Part shown: piece by piece, positions 29,126 through 41,337 of the stretch | Layout of the letters: the number at the start of each line of letters is the position of its first letter | How positions within the stretch are numbered: position 1 is the stretch's first letter | NCBI GenBank assembly: GCA_001549895.1 | Contig: AP014719.1 | Coordinates: 3,038,001-3,102,000 of the forward strand | Direction: 5' to 3' | Origin: Arthrobacter sp. Hiyo8 | GTDB taxonomy: Bacteria > Actinomycetota > Actinomycetes > Actinomycetales > Micrococcaceae | Length of the DNA: 64,000 nucleotides | Position numbers and translations under genes: made by a program | The notes under the pieces: generated by a model | Told to the model about the DNA's origin: nothing | The model's input: the letters and a program-made list of their open reading frames with translations, nothing else | Database searches by the model: none

Positions 29126-30850
29126 GCCGTGACCTTCCCGGCACTCACAACATGCGGGCCCATGACGGTGAAGATCATCGCCAGTGACGTGGCTCCGGGG
29201 TCTGCTGTGCCCAGGCTCTTCTCGGCGAGCGGCCGGGCCCTTCCTTTGAGGGGACGGAGCGCGGCCGTAGCTTGCGCAGCCGAGGTGGCCGCCGAGGCAG
29301 CTTCAGCCCAGGCACGCTCCGGAAGGACACCCTCGGAGACGCGTTCGCTGAAGGTTTCGGCGAAGGGGAGCAGGGCATCCACCATGGTCTTGTCGCCTAT
29401 CTCGGCCTTGCCCAGTTCGGTGATCCGCGCGGCGAACGCTGTCACGGCTGCGGCGAGTCCAGCCGGTTCCGGCGCCTCGTCGTTGCCAAGGGATTCGCCG
29501 AAGGCGCGGAGGCCTGCGCCCCACAGAACGCCCGAGGTTCCCCCGCTTTGTCCGCCCAGGCATCGCCTGCGGCACCCAACATATCGCCGGCTCCCGCGCC
29601 ACCGGCCAACGCAGCAACCGCTGCCGCGGTTGCTGCGTCAATTCCGCGTACCATTCCGCGGCCGTGGTCGCCGTCGCCCGCTACCGCGTCCATGTCGCCG
29701 AGGCGCGATTCGGCGTCGTGCAGTGCTTTCCGCGCCGCCTCGAGCGCGTCCGCGCAGCTCGCGGCGTAGTTGTGCGAGTCCAGGGTGGCCGTGAAAGCGA
29801 TAGCCTCAGCGCCGCCGTCGTACGCCTCCTCCGAAAGCAAACCGCCAGCAAGGGTGGCGTTGCCGCGCCGGTAAGCCGGTGTTTCAGCGGGTGCTGTCCA
29901 CAGCGGTTCGAGTTCTTCGTCGAGCCACGTGATGGTGAGGGAGACGCCGGACATGTCCAGGCTCGTGACCAGTTCGCCGACCTCCGGCATGACCAAGGTG
30001 TAGCCGGCTGAGCGCAGCAACGGGCCACGGTCAGCCACAGGACGAAGAGTTCTTCGTGCTTGGTGGAGCCAAGTCCGTTGAGGATGACGGCGAGGCGGTT
30101 GCCCGCTCCGTGCGGGGTTTCCGCCAGCAGCCGAGCGACGAGTTCCTGGCCGAGTTCCTTGGCCGGCGGGAGCTCGGTGTCGAACAATCCGGGCTCGCCG
30201 TGGATGCCCAGGCCAAGTCCCATCTGCTTGTCGTTCAGCGTGAACAGGGGCGCTTCGGCGCCGGGGAAGGTGCAGCCATGGAAGGCGCTGCCGATGGTGC
30301 GGGTCAGGTCATTGGCTTTGCGGCCCAAGCGCACGACGTCGGCCAGTCCGGCTCCCGCTTCGGCGGCGGCGCCCATGATCTTGAAGACCGTGAAGTCGCC
30401 CGCGATGCCGCGGCGTTTCGCGGATTCCGACGGCGGTGCGCTCGCGATGTCGTCCGTCACCAGCACGTTTTCCACGGCAATGCCTTCTGCAGCCAAGCGC
30501 TCGCTGGCCATGCCGAAGTTCAGGACGTCCCCGGCATAGTTGCCGTACGTGAACACCACGCCGGCCCCGGAATCCGCAGCCTTGGCCACGGAATAGGCCT
30601 GTTGGGCGGAAGGCGAGGTGAAGATGTTGCCCACGACGGCGCCGTCGGCCAGTCCCGCGCCGATGAGTCCGGCGAATGCCGGGTAGTGCCCGGACCCGCC
30701 GCCGGCCAGGACGGCCACCTTGGGCTGCTCGGGACGACGGCGGCGCACTGCGCCGCCGGGAACCTGGCGCACCAGGCCGGAGTGGAGGTCGCAGAAGCCG
30801 GCGAGGGCTTCGTCTGCGAAATCGGCGGGATCATTGAAGATTTTGGTCAT
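29122..30850 (-). CDS. DhaK-DhaL dihydroxyacetone kinase-family protein, frameshifted
   Basis: About 576 residues with a DhaK domain (1-330: [60 protein letters not shown]) and a DhaL ATP domain ([20 protein letters not shown]). It is an ATP-dependent single-chain kinase. Bases are missing near 30015 and 29535; adding two gives 577 codons. Such fused kinases phosphorylate dihydroxyacetone, or erythrulose in tetritol pathways. Flanked by the SDR dehydrogenase upstream and RpiB downstream, a ketose kinase role fits. Substrate is inferred. Confidence 0.85.
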
Positions 30851-30883
30851 CGTGGGCTCTTTCGGCTACGGATGTGGGGACTG

Positions 30884-31659
30884 CTAGTGGATGTGGCTTC
30901 CACCGTTGATGTCGATGGTGGTGCCTGTGAGGTAGGCGGATTCCTCGGAAGAGAGGAACGTGATGACGGCCGCGATTTCCTCGGTGGTGGCGTTGCGGCC
31001 CAGGGGAATCCCGGCGTTGATGGCGGCTTCCTGCTCGTCGGTGCTGCCGACGCGGATGTTCGTGTCCACGGCGCCCGGAGTAATGGCGTTCACGGTCACG
31101 CCGGTGGCGCCGATTTCGCGTGCCAAGGCCTTGGTGAAGCCGAGGATGGCGGCTTTTGCGGCGGAGTACGGGACCTTGCCGAAGACGCCGCCCCCGCGCT
31201 GGGCGGAGACGGAGGACATGTTCACGATGCGGCCCCAGCCGTTGGCGACCATGTCCGGCAGGAAGGCCTTGGTCACCAGGTAGGTGCCGGTGGCGTTGAC
31301 GTCCATGATCTTGTGCCACAGTTCCAGCGTGGTTTCGAGGAACGGCACTGGCGAGGTGATGCCCGCGATGTTCGCGAGGGCGCCGACGGCGGGGAGGTTG
31401 CCTGCGCTGATCTCGGCGGCGACTGCGTTGTACGCCGCGGTGACGGAAGCCTCGTTGGCGACGTCGATCTCGTAACCGAACGCGGGGACGTTGAACTGGT
31501 TGCCGATTTCCGCCGCGACCTTGGCGGACTTCTCGCCGTCGAGGTCCAGGATCACGACGGCCAGCCATCATTGGCGTAGCGGCGTGCGGTGGTGATGCCG
31601 ATTCCCCGGTCCGAGGTTGCCCCGGTGAGGACTGCGGTGCGCTGGATGGTGGTGGTCAT
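30884..31659 (-). CDS. Short-chain dehydrogenase/reductase (polyol dehydrogenase-like), frameshifted
   Basis: 258 residues when one base near 31562 is restored. Rossmann opening TAVLTGATSDRGIGITTARR (variant TGxxxxxGIG), NIAGITSPVPFLETTLE, catalytic SSVSAQRGGG-VPYSAAKAAI (Ser-Tyr-Lys) and end FLSSEESAYLTGTTIDINGG. Its place before the ketose kinase suggests oxidation of a sugar alcohol to a ketose, or reduction in the other direction. Gap of 33 bases to the kinase. Confidence 0.83.
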
Positions 31660-31688
31660 GATGCTCCTTGAATTTGTTGGTGTGAAAG

Positions 31689-32513
31689 TCAGATGAGGTC
31701 TGTGATGTAGCTGGCGGCTTTGGCGGCCGCCGCCGGACGCTCGTCGTGGGTGACGTCGCGGGTTTCGAGCTCGAGCGAGAAATGGCCGCTGTAACCGGTG
31801 GCTGCGAGCGAGCTGAGTCCGGCGGCGAAGTCCGCTTGGCCGTTTCCGATGCTCAGGTTGATGTTGCCCGGAACGGCGTCCCGCAAGTGGACATGGGCTA
31901 TCCGGCCCCGATGGCGTTCGATGTACTCCAGCGGATCTTCGCCCGCGGCGACAATGTGGCTGAAGTCCATGACAATCCCGACGCCGGAGCCCGCCAACCG
32001 CGTGGCGAGCTGTTCTGCGCGTTCCAGGTTCCAGCAGAACCGGAGGAAGTGCAGCGATTCTGTCCAGAGTTCGACGCCGAACTCCGCCGCGCGCTGTCCG
32101 GCACCGACGAGTTGGGCTGCGATGGTGTCCAGGTCCTCGTCGAGGCCGCGGACGGGATCGTGTGACAACGCTCCGCACGGGAGGACCAAGGCCTTCGCCC
32201 CGGAGTTGGCGGTGAGGGTGAGGAGTGCGTCGAGGTGACTTTCGCGGGCAGCGCGCTGGCCGGCGTCGAGCACTGCGTTGAGGTCTCCTATATCGCCGTT
32301 GACCGAACGGACCCGCAACCCTGAGGCGACGACCTCCGCGGTCACGGCCGAGACGGCGTCGGAATCAAGCTCATCGGGAACGTGATCGCAGACGCCCGGC
32401 AGCGCGCCGAGGTCGATTTCCTCAAAGCCCAAACCGCCGATGGTGCGCAGGGCAGCGGGCAGATCCTGGTGCCGGAAGCTGATGGACGAGCAACCGAGTC
32501 GGGAGTTGAACAT
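31689..32513 (-). CDS. Sugar-phosphate isomerase/epimerase, xylose-isomerase-like TIM barrel
   Basis: 274 residues, intact, AP-endonuclease-2/xylose isomerase-like fold. Metal ligands of the family appear in order: LWTESLHFL (Glu), IVMDFSHIVAAGED (Asp, His), RIAHVHLRDAV (His) and HFSLELETRDV (Glu). First gene of the leftward arm, starting 58 bases from the nearest GntR palindrome. Related enzymes include ketose 3-epimerases and hydroxypyruvate isomerase; the substrate is unknown but should be an intermediate of the same pathway. Confidence 0.82.
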   Translation of the reverse strand: MFNSRLGCSSISFRHQDLPAALRTIGGLGFEEIDLGALPGVCDHVPDELDSDAVSAVTAEVVASGLRVRSVNGDIGDLNAVLDAGQRAARESHLDALLTLTANSGAKALVLPCGALSHDPVRGLDEDLDTIAAQLVGAGQRAAEFGVELWTESLHFLRFCWNLERAEQLATRLAGSGVGIVMDFSHIVAAGEDPLEYIERHRGRIAHVHLRDAVPGNINLSIGNGQADFAAGLSSLAATGYSGHFSLELETRDVTHDERPAAAAKAASYITDLI

Positions 32514-32570
32514 CTTCGTTTCCTCCAGTCGTGCCCGAAGGCAGTAGTGATGGGAACCACAGTAGCTAAG

Positions 32571-32662
32571 TTAACTGTTAACAGTCAACCCTTGAAGTTG
32601 ACTGTTGACAGAAATGGATGATGCAGGTCACACTGGCGTATCATGTGTTAACAGTCGACAGT
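32571..32662. promoter_or_regulatory. Cluster of three GntR-type palindromes in the divergent promoter
   Basis: ACTGTTAACAGT (32574-32585, perfect), TTGACTGTTGACAG (32598-32611) and TGTTAACAGTCGACAGT (32646-32662) lie between the divergent TIM-barrel and symporter genes. The same word recurs before the GntR gene at 36043-36071. Confidence 0.78.
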
Positions 32663-32706
32663 GCTGAAGCGCCTAGCCTCAGTCGCTCTTCGAAAGGGAT
32701 TCACCA

Positions 32707-34043
32707 ATGAGCAAAGAAGCTCTGACCATGCGCGGTCCGGTCCACGGCACCAAGGACGCCAGGCGCGTCGCCATCGGCTCCGGAGTGGGCGCGGTTATCG
32801 AAACCTATGACTTCATCGGATTCGGCACCGCGGCTGCCCTGTACTTCGGAACGGCGTTCTTCCCCACGGGCGATCCCGTGACAGGCACCCTCGCCGCTTT
32901 CGCGACCCTCGGCGTCGGCTTCGCGGCCCGTCCCATCGGCGGCATCATCGGCGGCCACCTGGGCGACAAGCTGGGTCGCAAGCCGGTCCTCGTCGCTTCC
33001 CTCATCCTGATGGGCGTGGCCACCTTCCTGATTGGCCTGCTTCCACCTACACCCAAGTGGGCCTGTTGGCTCCAGCACTGCTGGTGTTCGTCCGCATCGT
33101 CCAAGGCCTGGCCTTCGGAGCCGAATGGGGCGGAGCCATTCTGATGAGCTATGAGCACGCGCCCTGGAAGAAGAAGGGAAAGTACACCGGCATCGTCCAG
33201 GCCGGATTCCCAGTGGGCCTGCTGCTGGCAAACCTGGTCTTCCTTGTCAGCGTCCAGCTCGGCGGCGAACTCGCCTGGCGCATCCCGTTCCTCGCCAGCA
33301 TCGTCTTGGTTGTCGTTGGCTTGATCATCCGCTCCAAGGTCCCGGAATCTCCCGTCTTCGACGAGGTCAAGGACAGCGGCGCAATCGTGAAGTCGCCCAT
33401 CGTGGAGGTCCTGAAGACCGACTGGCGCAACATCGTCAAGGGCATCGGCCTCCGGATCGCCGAGACCGCGGGCTACGCCGTCTCCATCACGTACATGATT
33501 TCCTACCTGAACAGCCAGCATTTGGCCGATAAGACCCAGACCTTGGTGGCTCTCTGCATCGCTTCGGCCATCGGCATCTTCGCAACCCAGGCCTGGGCGC
33601 GGCTCACGGATAGGATCGGACGGCGCCCCGTCTACATCTGGTCCTGCGCTTTCGCCGTGCTGTTTGCCATCCCGATGTTCCTGCTGGTCAACACCGGTTT
33701 GTTCATCTTCATCATTGCCACGATCGCCGTCTCCTACGGTGTCTGCCAGAACTCGCTCGCCGGTGCCCAGGGCGCCTGGTTCCCCGAGCTTTTCCAGGCG
33801 AAGACCCGCGCTTCAGGAGCCTCGCTGGCCTACCAGATCTCGGCCACGATCTCCGGCTTCACCCCCTTCATCACCACGCTGCTCTTCGTCGCCATGGGCT
33901 GGATGGGCCCGGCCGTGCTCTTCGGCCTGTACGCCGCGATCGGCCTCTGGGCTGCATTGGCTACCCGCGAAACCTGGGGCAAGAAGGAACGCCAGTTGGC
34001 CGATGAGGCCACCAAAAGCACTCCCCAGTCGGTGAATGTCTAA
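32707..34043 (+). CDS. MHS-family (metabolite:H+ symporter) MFS transporter, frameshifted
   Basis: About 445 residues, twelve predicted helices. Family marks: IGSGVGAVIETYDFIGFGTA in helix 1, RPIGGIIGGHLGDKLGRKPV loop and RIVQGLAFGAEWGGAILMSY, as in ShiA/ProP/KgtP transporters. One base is missing near 33050 (in GLLPTYTQVGLL). First gene of the rightward arm, preceded by GAAAGG and the GntR sites. The stop overlaps the start of the next gene (TAATG). It probably imports the pathway substrate. Confidence 0.86.
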
Positions 34044-34957
34044 TGACGGTGGCGCAGGAACAAAACACGGCAGGACGAATCGGAGAAACCGCGATGGAAC
34101 GCATCGAACGCGTGCGCGCTGCCGCAACCCGGATCCGGCACCACGCCCTCAACATGGGCGAAGTCCAGGGGCAGGGCTACGTCGGACAGGCACTCGGTGC
34201 GGCGGACATGCTCGCCGCGGTCTACGCGGACCAGCTCCGCTACCGGGCCAATGATCCCGAGTGGGAGGGCCGGGACCGTTTCCTCCTTTCCACCGGCCAT
34301 TACGCAATCGGCCACTATGCAGCCCTGGCGGAGGCCGGAATCATTCCTGTCGAGGAGCTCGAAAGCTACGGCTCGGACGATTCCCGCCTCCCCATGTCCG
34401 GGATGTCGACATACACGCCGGGCATGGAAATCTCGGGAGGGTCGCTTGGCCACGGGCTCTCCATCGCTGTCGGAATTGCCCTTGGCCTCCGGCACCGCGC
34501 TCCATCGGGAGAGGGCTCCAGCGCGAGGGTGTACAACTTCCTCTCCGACGGTGAGCTTGACGAAGGGTCCACGTGGGAAGCCGCCATGGGCGCGCACCAC
34601 CACCAGTTGGGCAATCTCACCGCCATGGTGGACATCAACGCCCTGCAGGCGGATGGCAAGACGGACACCGTCCTCCGGACCGAACCCGTGACGGAGAAGT
34701 GGGAAGCCTTCGGTTGGTACACGCAGCGGGTGGACGGGAACGACGTCGGTGCGTTGCTGGCTGCGTTCGACAACGCGGCCGGCCAGGCCGCCGCCGTCGG
34801 GCGTCCTTCCGTCATCCTGTGTGACACGAAGGTGGGCCGCGGCGTGCCGCTGCTCGAAGAACGCGAAAAGGCGCACTTCATGCGCATCGAAGAACACGAA
34901 TGGCAGCTCTGCCGCAAGCAATTGACCGCAGGATCCAACGGGAAGGCCGGCCGATGA
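34043..34957 (+). CDS. Transketolase N-terminal subunit (split type)
   Basis: 304 residues covering the thiamine-diphosphate-binding half: GYVGQALGAADMLAAVYADQ, LSTGHYAIGHYAALAEAG, SGGSLGHGLSIAVGIALG and the cofactor motif SDGELDEGSTWEAAM followed by VDINALQADGKT. The cofactor motif starts with Ser where GDG is usual. Translationally coupled to the symporter before and to the C-terminal subunit after (ATGA). Split transketolases occur in dedicated catabolic loci, for example apulose-4-phosphate transketolase of apiose pathways. Confidence 0.87.
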   Translation: MTVAQEQNTAGRIGETAMERIERVRAAATRIRHHALNMGEVQGQGYVGQALGAADMLAAVYADQLRYRANDPEWEGRDRFLLSTGHYAIGHYAALAEAGIIPVEELESYGSDDSRLPMSGMSTYTPGMEISGGSLGHGLSIAVGIALGLRHRAPSGEGSSARVYNFLSDGELDEGSTWEAAMGAHHHQLGNLTAMVDINALQADGKTDTVLRTEPVTEKWEAFGWYTQRVDGNDVGALLAAFDNAAGQAAAVGRPSVILCDTKVGRGVPLLEEREKAHFMRIEEHEWQLCRKQLTAGSNGKAGR

Positions 34958-35973
34958 GCACCGTCACCGCTTCGAAAGGCGCAGCTTTGAAAGGCGCAGC
35001 ACCCAAGCTGAAAACGTCGGCCATGATCGCGTCCTTCGCCGACCCGGGCCAGAAGACTTCGTCGGCGCCTTTCGGCCACGCGTTGGTGAAGGCCGCCGAG
35101 GCCGACCCGCGAATCGTCGGACTCACCGCCGACCTCGGCAAATACACGGACATGCATATCTTTGCGAAGGCGTTCCCGGAGCGGTTTTTCCAGATGGGCA
35201 TGGCCGAGCAGTTGCTCTTCGGTGCGGCGGCAGGCTTGGCCGAGACAGGTTTGATTCCGTTTGCCTCAACCTATTCTGTGTTCGCCGCGCGCCGGGCCTA
35301 CGATTTCCTCTGCCTCGACATCGCCGAGCCGAACCTGAACGTGAACATCGTGGGCGGGCTCCCGGCCTGACCACGGGCTACGGCCCAGTCACCAGGCCAC
35401 CGAGGACATGGCGATCTTCCGAGGCATGCCGAATCTGACCATCGTCGATCCGTGCGATTCCGTGGACATCGAACAGGCCGTGCCGCAGCTGGCAGCCAGC
35501 GACGGGCCTACGTACCTGCGCCTCCTCCGCGGCAACGTCCCCACCGTGCTGGACGAGTACGACTACACGTTCGAACTCGGCAAGGCGAAGGTGCTGCGCG
35601 GCGGAAACGACGTCGTGTTCGTCTCGAGCGGGCTCATGACCATGCGTGCGCTGCAGGCAGCGGAGGCGCTCGCCGCACACAAGGTGGATGTCGCCGTCGT
35701 GCACGCGCCCACCATCAAGCCGTTCGACGCCGCCACCGTCCTGGCGGAACTGAACACCGATCGCCTGGCGGTCACGCTGGAGAACCACAGCGTGGTGGGC
35801 GGCTTGTTCGAAACCGTGGCCTCGGCCGTGGTCACCGCCGGGCTGGGCAAGCGCGTGGTTCCCGTTGCACTTCCGACGAGTTCCTCGACGCTGGCGCGCT
35901 GCCCACCCTGCACGAGCGCTACGGATTGTCCGTGCAACGGATCGTGGCAAAGGTCCTCGCGGAACTGGGCTGA
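34954..35973 (+). CDS. Transketolase C-terminal subunit (split type), frameshifted
   Basis: About 340 residues with the pyrimidine-binding and C-terminal domains: FGHALVKAAEADPRIVGLTA, FQMGMAEQLLFGAAAGLAE (catalytic Glu), PFASTYSVFAARRAYDFLCL, and GLMTMRALQAAEALAAHKVD. Two bases are missing close together near 35368 and 35386 (restoring LTTGYGPSHQATED) and one near 35875; adding three gives 341 codons. Forms the active heteromer with the preceding subunit. Uncorrected, part of its frame runs into the GntR gene, which is not a real fusion. Confidence 0.86.
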
Positions 35974-36042
35974 CCCGGTTCATCAAAGGACGCAGGAGCG
36001 CGGAGCAGGCGTGGGCCGGTTCCGCGCTCCTGACGTAAGATC

Positions 36043-36071
36043 AACAGTTAACACACCGACTGTAAACAGTC
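36043..36071. promoter_or_regulatory. Two GntR-type palindromes before the regulator gene
   Basis: AACAGTTAACAC (36043-36054) and GACTGTAAACAGTC (36058-36071, a perfect 6+6 inverted repeat around AA) lie 24-52 bases before the GntR start and match the sites at 32571-32662. Confidence 0.75.
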
Positions 36072-36094
36072 GACCACTGACATTGAGGACGGAC

Positions 36095-36757
36095 ATGATG
36101 GCCGGAGCAACAGCACCCCTCCTGGGACTGGAAAAGAAGAGCCTCCGCGAGCAGGCGCTCTCTGCCCTGCGCACCGCCATCACGAGCGGCGAGCTGGCGC
36201 CTGGTCGGCACCTCGTGGAGACCGAGCTGTCGGACATGCTCCAGATCAGCCGCGGAACCCTCCGGGAAGCCTTGCGGCAACTCGAGCAGGAGGGTCTGCT
36301 GTCTGCAGGACCCCGCGGCCGGCTTTCCGTCCGGCACCTCGATGCCAAGGAAATCCGCGATATCTACTCCGTGCGGGCGGCCCTCGAGTCCCTTGCCGCG
36401 CGCACGCTCTGCGAGCTGCCGGACCGCCAACAGGTGATCACTTCGCTGCGTACCGCCATCGATGCCATGGCGGCCGCCGCCAAGGGAAGCCTCGAGGAAC
36501 GGATCGAGTCCGATCTGGAATTCCACCGCACCATGTGCCGCCTCACCGGCAACGAGACCTTGCTCCATTCCTGGGAATCGCTGGAGGGATCCATCCGGAT
36601 GTCTATCATGTTCGCCGGCCTTGAAAAGGGCGTCAAGAACATGAGCGTCGAGCGTCACCACGACATTGTGGCCGCCATCGAGACCGGCGACGTATCCCTG
36701 GCCCGCAAAACCATCCTTGAGCACATGGACAGCGCTGCCGCGGAGCTGGTGGCTTAG
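36095..36757 (+). CDS. GntR-family regulator, FadR subfamily (FCD domain)
   Basis: 220 residues. The N-terminal winged helix LREQALSALRTAITSGELAP, TELSDMLQISRGTLREALRQ is followed by the all-helical FCD ligand domain (IRDIYSVRAALESLAARTLC, ESDLEFHRTMCRLTGNETLL, HHDIVAAIETGDVSLARKTI). Metal or ligand residues Asp and His of FCD domains are present in DLEFHR and ERHHDI. Start is ATG 36095 or 36098, after TGAGGAC. Palindromes before this gene and in the divergent promoter identify it as the local pathway regulator. Confidence 0.88.
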   Translation: MMAGATAPLLGLEKKSLREQALSALRTAITSGELAPGRHLVETELSDMLQISRGTLREALRQLEQEGLLSAGPRGRLSVRHLDAKEIRDIYSVRAALESLAARTLCELPDRQQVITSLRTAIDAMAAAAKGSLEERIESDLEFHRTMCRLTGNETLLHSWESLEGSIRMSIMFAGLEKGVKNMSVERHHDIVAAIETGDVSLARKTILEHMDSAAAELVA

Positions 36758-36811
36758 CGCTCGACGACGGCACATCGAGTGAGGGCATCTCTGAACCTGT
36801 CGCCACAGCGG

Positions 36812-36825
36812 TGTTACATGTAACA
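36812..36825. promoter_or_regulatory. Palindrome abutting the antitoxin start codon
   Basis: TGTTACATGTAACA is a perfect 14-base palindrome whose last base is the A of the antitoxin ATG (36825). It is a candidate operator for toxin-antitoxin autoregulation. Confidence 0.6.
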
Positions 36826-37040
36826 TGGATTCCATGGCAGTTCGAGATCGGGTCAGCGAGTACCGTAAGCGGATGCGCGAACACGGCTTCCGCCCAATCC
36901 AGGTGTGGGTACCGGACGTTCGGGCCGACGGTTTCGACGCCGAAGCACACCGGCAGGCCGCTGCCGCAGCAGCTGCTGATCGCCAGTCCGATGACCAGGA
37001 GTTCATCGAGGCTGTGTCAGCGCCTTGGGACGAAGAGTGA
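36825..37040 (+). CDS. MazE-like antitoxin (DUF3018-type)
   Basis: 71 residues: MAVRDRVSEYRKRMREHGFR then PIQVWVPDVRADGFDAEAHR and an acidic tail ending EFIEAVSAPWDEE. The basic RHH-like N-terminus with the IQVWVPD strand is typical of antitoxins paired with MazF/PemK. Either ATG 36825 or 36834 can serve. The stop overlaps the toxin's GTG start (GTGA). Confidence 0.82.
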   Translation: MDSMAVRDRVSEYRKRMREHGFRPIQVWVPDVRADGFDAEAHRQAAAAAAADRQSDDQEFIEAVSAPWDEE

Positions 37041-37363
37041 ACCGTGGCGAACTCTGGACCGTGGCTGGCGGTGTCTACGCCTCCAAGCCGCGGCCAGCGC
37101 TTGTGATCCAGGATGACCGATTCGACGTCACCGATTCCGTCACGGTTCTTCCTCTGACAACAAACCTCATTGATGCACCCCTCCTTCGGGTCAGTGTCTC
37201 AGCCTCAGAGCTGTCCGGCTTGCGGCAGGAAAGCCACGTGATGATCGACAAGTTGACGACGGTCCGGCGTTCCAACATGCAAAGCCGCGTCGGCCGTTTG
37301 ACATCCGCACAGCTCGTAGAGATTGAAAGAGCTTTGCTGGTGTTCCTTGGACTTGCCGGTTAG
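37037..37363 (+). CDS. MazF/PemK-family toxin (mRNA interferase)
   Basis: 108 residues: VNRGELWTVAGGVYASKPRP, ALVIQDDRFDVTDSVTVLPL, then ESHVMIDKLTTVRRSNMQSR. These are the conserved RGE(L/I)W, RPALV(I/V) and S-x-x-x-x-D-K strands of the endoribonuclease fold. GTG 37037 is chosen because it overlaps the antitoxin stop and gives the canonical start; the listed upstream start is inside the antitoxin. Complete and probably functional. Confidence 0.86.
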   Translation: MNRGELWTVAGGVYASKPRPALVIQDDRFDVTDSVTVLPLTTNLIDAPLLRVSVSASELSGLRQESHVMIDKLTTVRRSNMQSRVGRLTSAQLVEIERALLVFLGLAG

Positions 37364-37475
37364 CGCATCGCCGGGTGGCGCCGACGGCGCTCGCCACATT
37401 TCCGTTGGGGGTCACTGCCAGTACCCCTCAAGACAGAGACTCCCTGATGTTCTCAACACGCTGTTTCCTTAAATC

Positions 37476-38875
37476 ATGACTCGTCCCGAAACCACGTTGC
37501 CGGCTCCGGTTCCTCCCTCGTCCATGGCCGATGCGCCCCGCGCACGGCTCACGCTCATGATTGCGTCGCTGGGATTTTTCCTGATCACCCTCGACATCCT
37601 GATCGTCAACGTCGCGCTCACCAGCATCGGCAAGGAACTCGGGGGCGGAACAGCCAGCCTGCAATGGGTCATCGACGGCTACACGCTGATGTTCGCTTCG
37701 CTACTGCTGTTCGCGGGTAACCTGTCGGACCGGATCGGCGCGAAAAGAGCGCTGGGATGGGGCATCGCACTGTTCCTGGTGGCGTCGGTCGCGTGCGCCC
37801 TCGCGCCGACGTCGGGGATCCTCATCGCTGCCCGCTTCCTCCAAGGAGGTGCGGCATCGATCATGCTGCCGGCGTCGATGGCGCTGATTCGGCAGGCCTT
37901 TCCCGATCCCCGCCGTCGCGCACATGCGCTGGGGATCTGGGCAGTCGGCGGGGCAGTTGCAGGAGCCGTGGGACCGCTTGTCGGGGCCTCCTCACCACGC
38001 TGGACTGGCGGCTCGTGTTCGGCATCAACCTTCCCGTGTGCATCGCGGTGCTGGTGCTCCTGGCTTCCGTTGCCACGTCGGCCCGACGGCCGACTCCGTT
38101 CGACTGGGCCGGGCAGGCCGCGGCGATCGTTGCCCTGACCACGTTGATGTACGGCCTCATCACGGGAGGAACCGAAGGCTTCGGCACGGTGCCCGTCATC
38201 GGGAGCCTGGTACTGACAGCCGTAAGCCTCACGGCCTTCCTCTTGATTCAGGCGCGCGGCCGGCACCCGATGATGCCGCTTGAACTGTTTCGCTCCACCG
38301 GCATGAGAATCTCGCTCTCGGTGGGCTTCGCGTTCATGGTGGGCCACTTCGGCACGGTGTTTGTCGTCAGCCTTTTCCTCCAGCAGCACCTCGGGCTGAC
38401 GCCGCTTCAGGCCGGGTTCACGTTCCTCCCGTCCGCGGCGTTCAGCATCGTTGGCAACATCATCAGCGGAACCCTCTCGAACCGGTTCGGGACGCGGGTG
38501 CCGGTGGTTGTCGGATTGACGTCCATGGTGGTGGGACTCACCGCGATGCTTCTCACCGCACCGTTGGGATCGCCGCTACTCGTCGGTGCCTTTCTGATTT
38601 TCACGGGTTCCGGCGGATCGATCGCGATGCCGCAGGTCACCGCCGTCGTGCTCGCGAGCGTGCCGAGCGAAAAGGCGGGCACGGCCAGCGCAGTCTTCAA
38701 TACTTTCCGCCAAGTGGGCGGCGCCGTCGCCATCGCAGTCTTCGGCGCCCTCATCGCCGATCGCAGCAACTTCGTCCACGGGATGCAGACCAGCTTCATC
38801 ATCGCGGCGTCGCTGCTCCTCCTTACCGCGTTCGCCAGCCTCTTCCTCCATTCACCGGGCGCCGCCAAAAGCTAG
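37476..38875 (+). CDS. DHA2-family MFS drug exporter (EmrB/QacA-like), frameshifted
   Basis: About 466 residues, fourteen predicted helices. Motif D1/C region LDILIVNVALTSIGKELGGG, LQWVIDGYTLMFASLLLFAG, motif A NLSDRIGAKRALGWG and motif C GGAVAGAVGPLVG are visible. One base is missing near 37985 (between PLVG and GLLTTLDWRLVF). It is convergent with the UvrA-like gene, which ends 20 bases away. Likely multidrug export. Confidence 0.86.
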
Positions 38876-38894
38876 GGAGCGCCCTCCCGCGAGC

Positions 38895-41282
<2,388 letters not shown>

Positions 41283-41337
41283 CGTGTCTCCATCTTTTAC
41301 GCGGGGTCGTCTTCGGTCTTCGTCGGCTATCGCTTGG

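Noticed and set aside
30056..31579. 507-codon plus-strand frame opposite the kinase and SDR genes
   Set aside because: Gly/Val/Asp-rich shadow; the opposite strand encodes recognisable DhaK and SDR proteins.
35408..36757. Transketolase-GntR fusion frame
   Set aside because: Produced by indels in the transketolase 3' part; GntR has its own start, ribosome site and operators.
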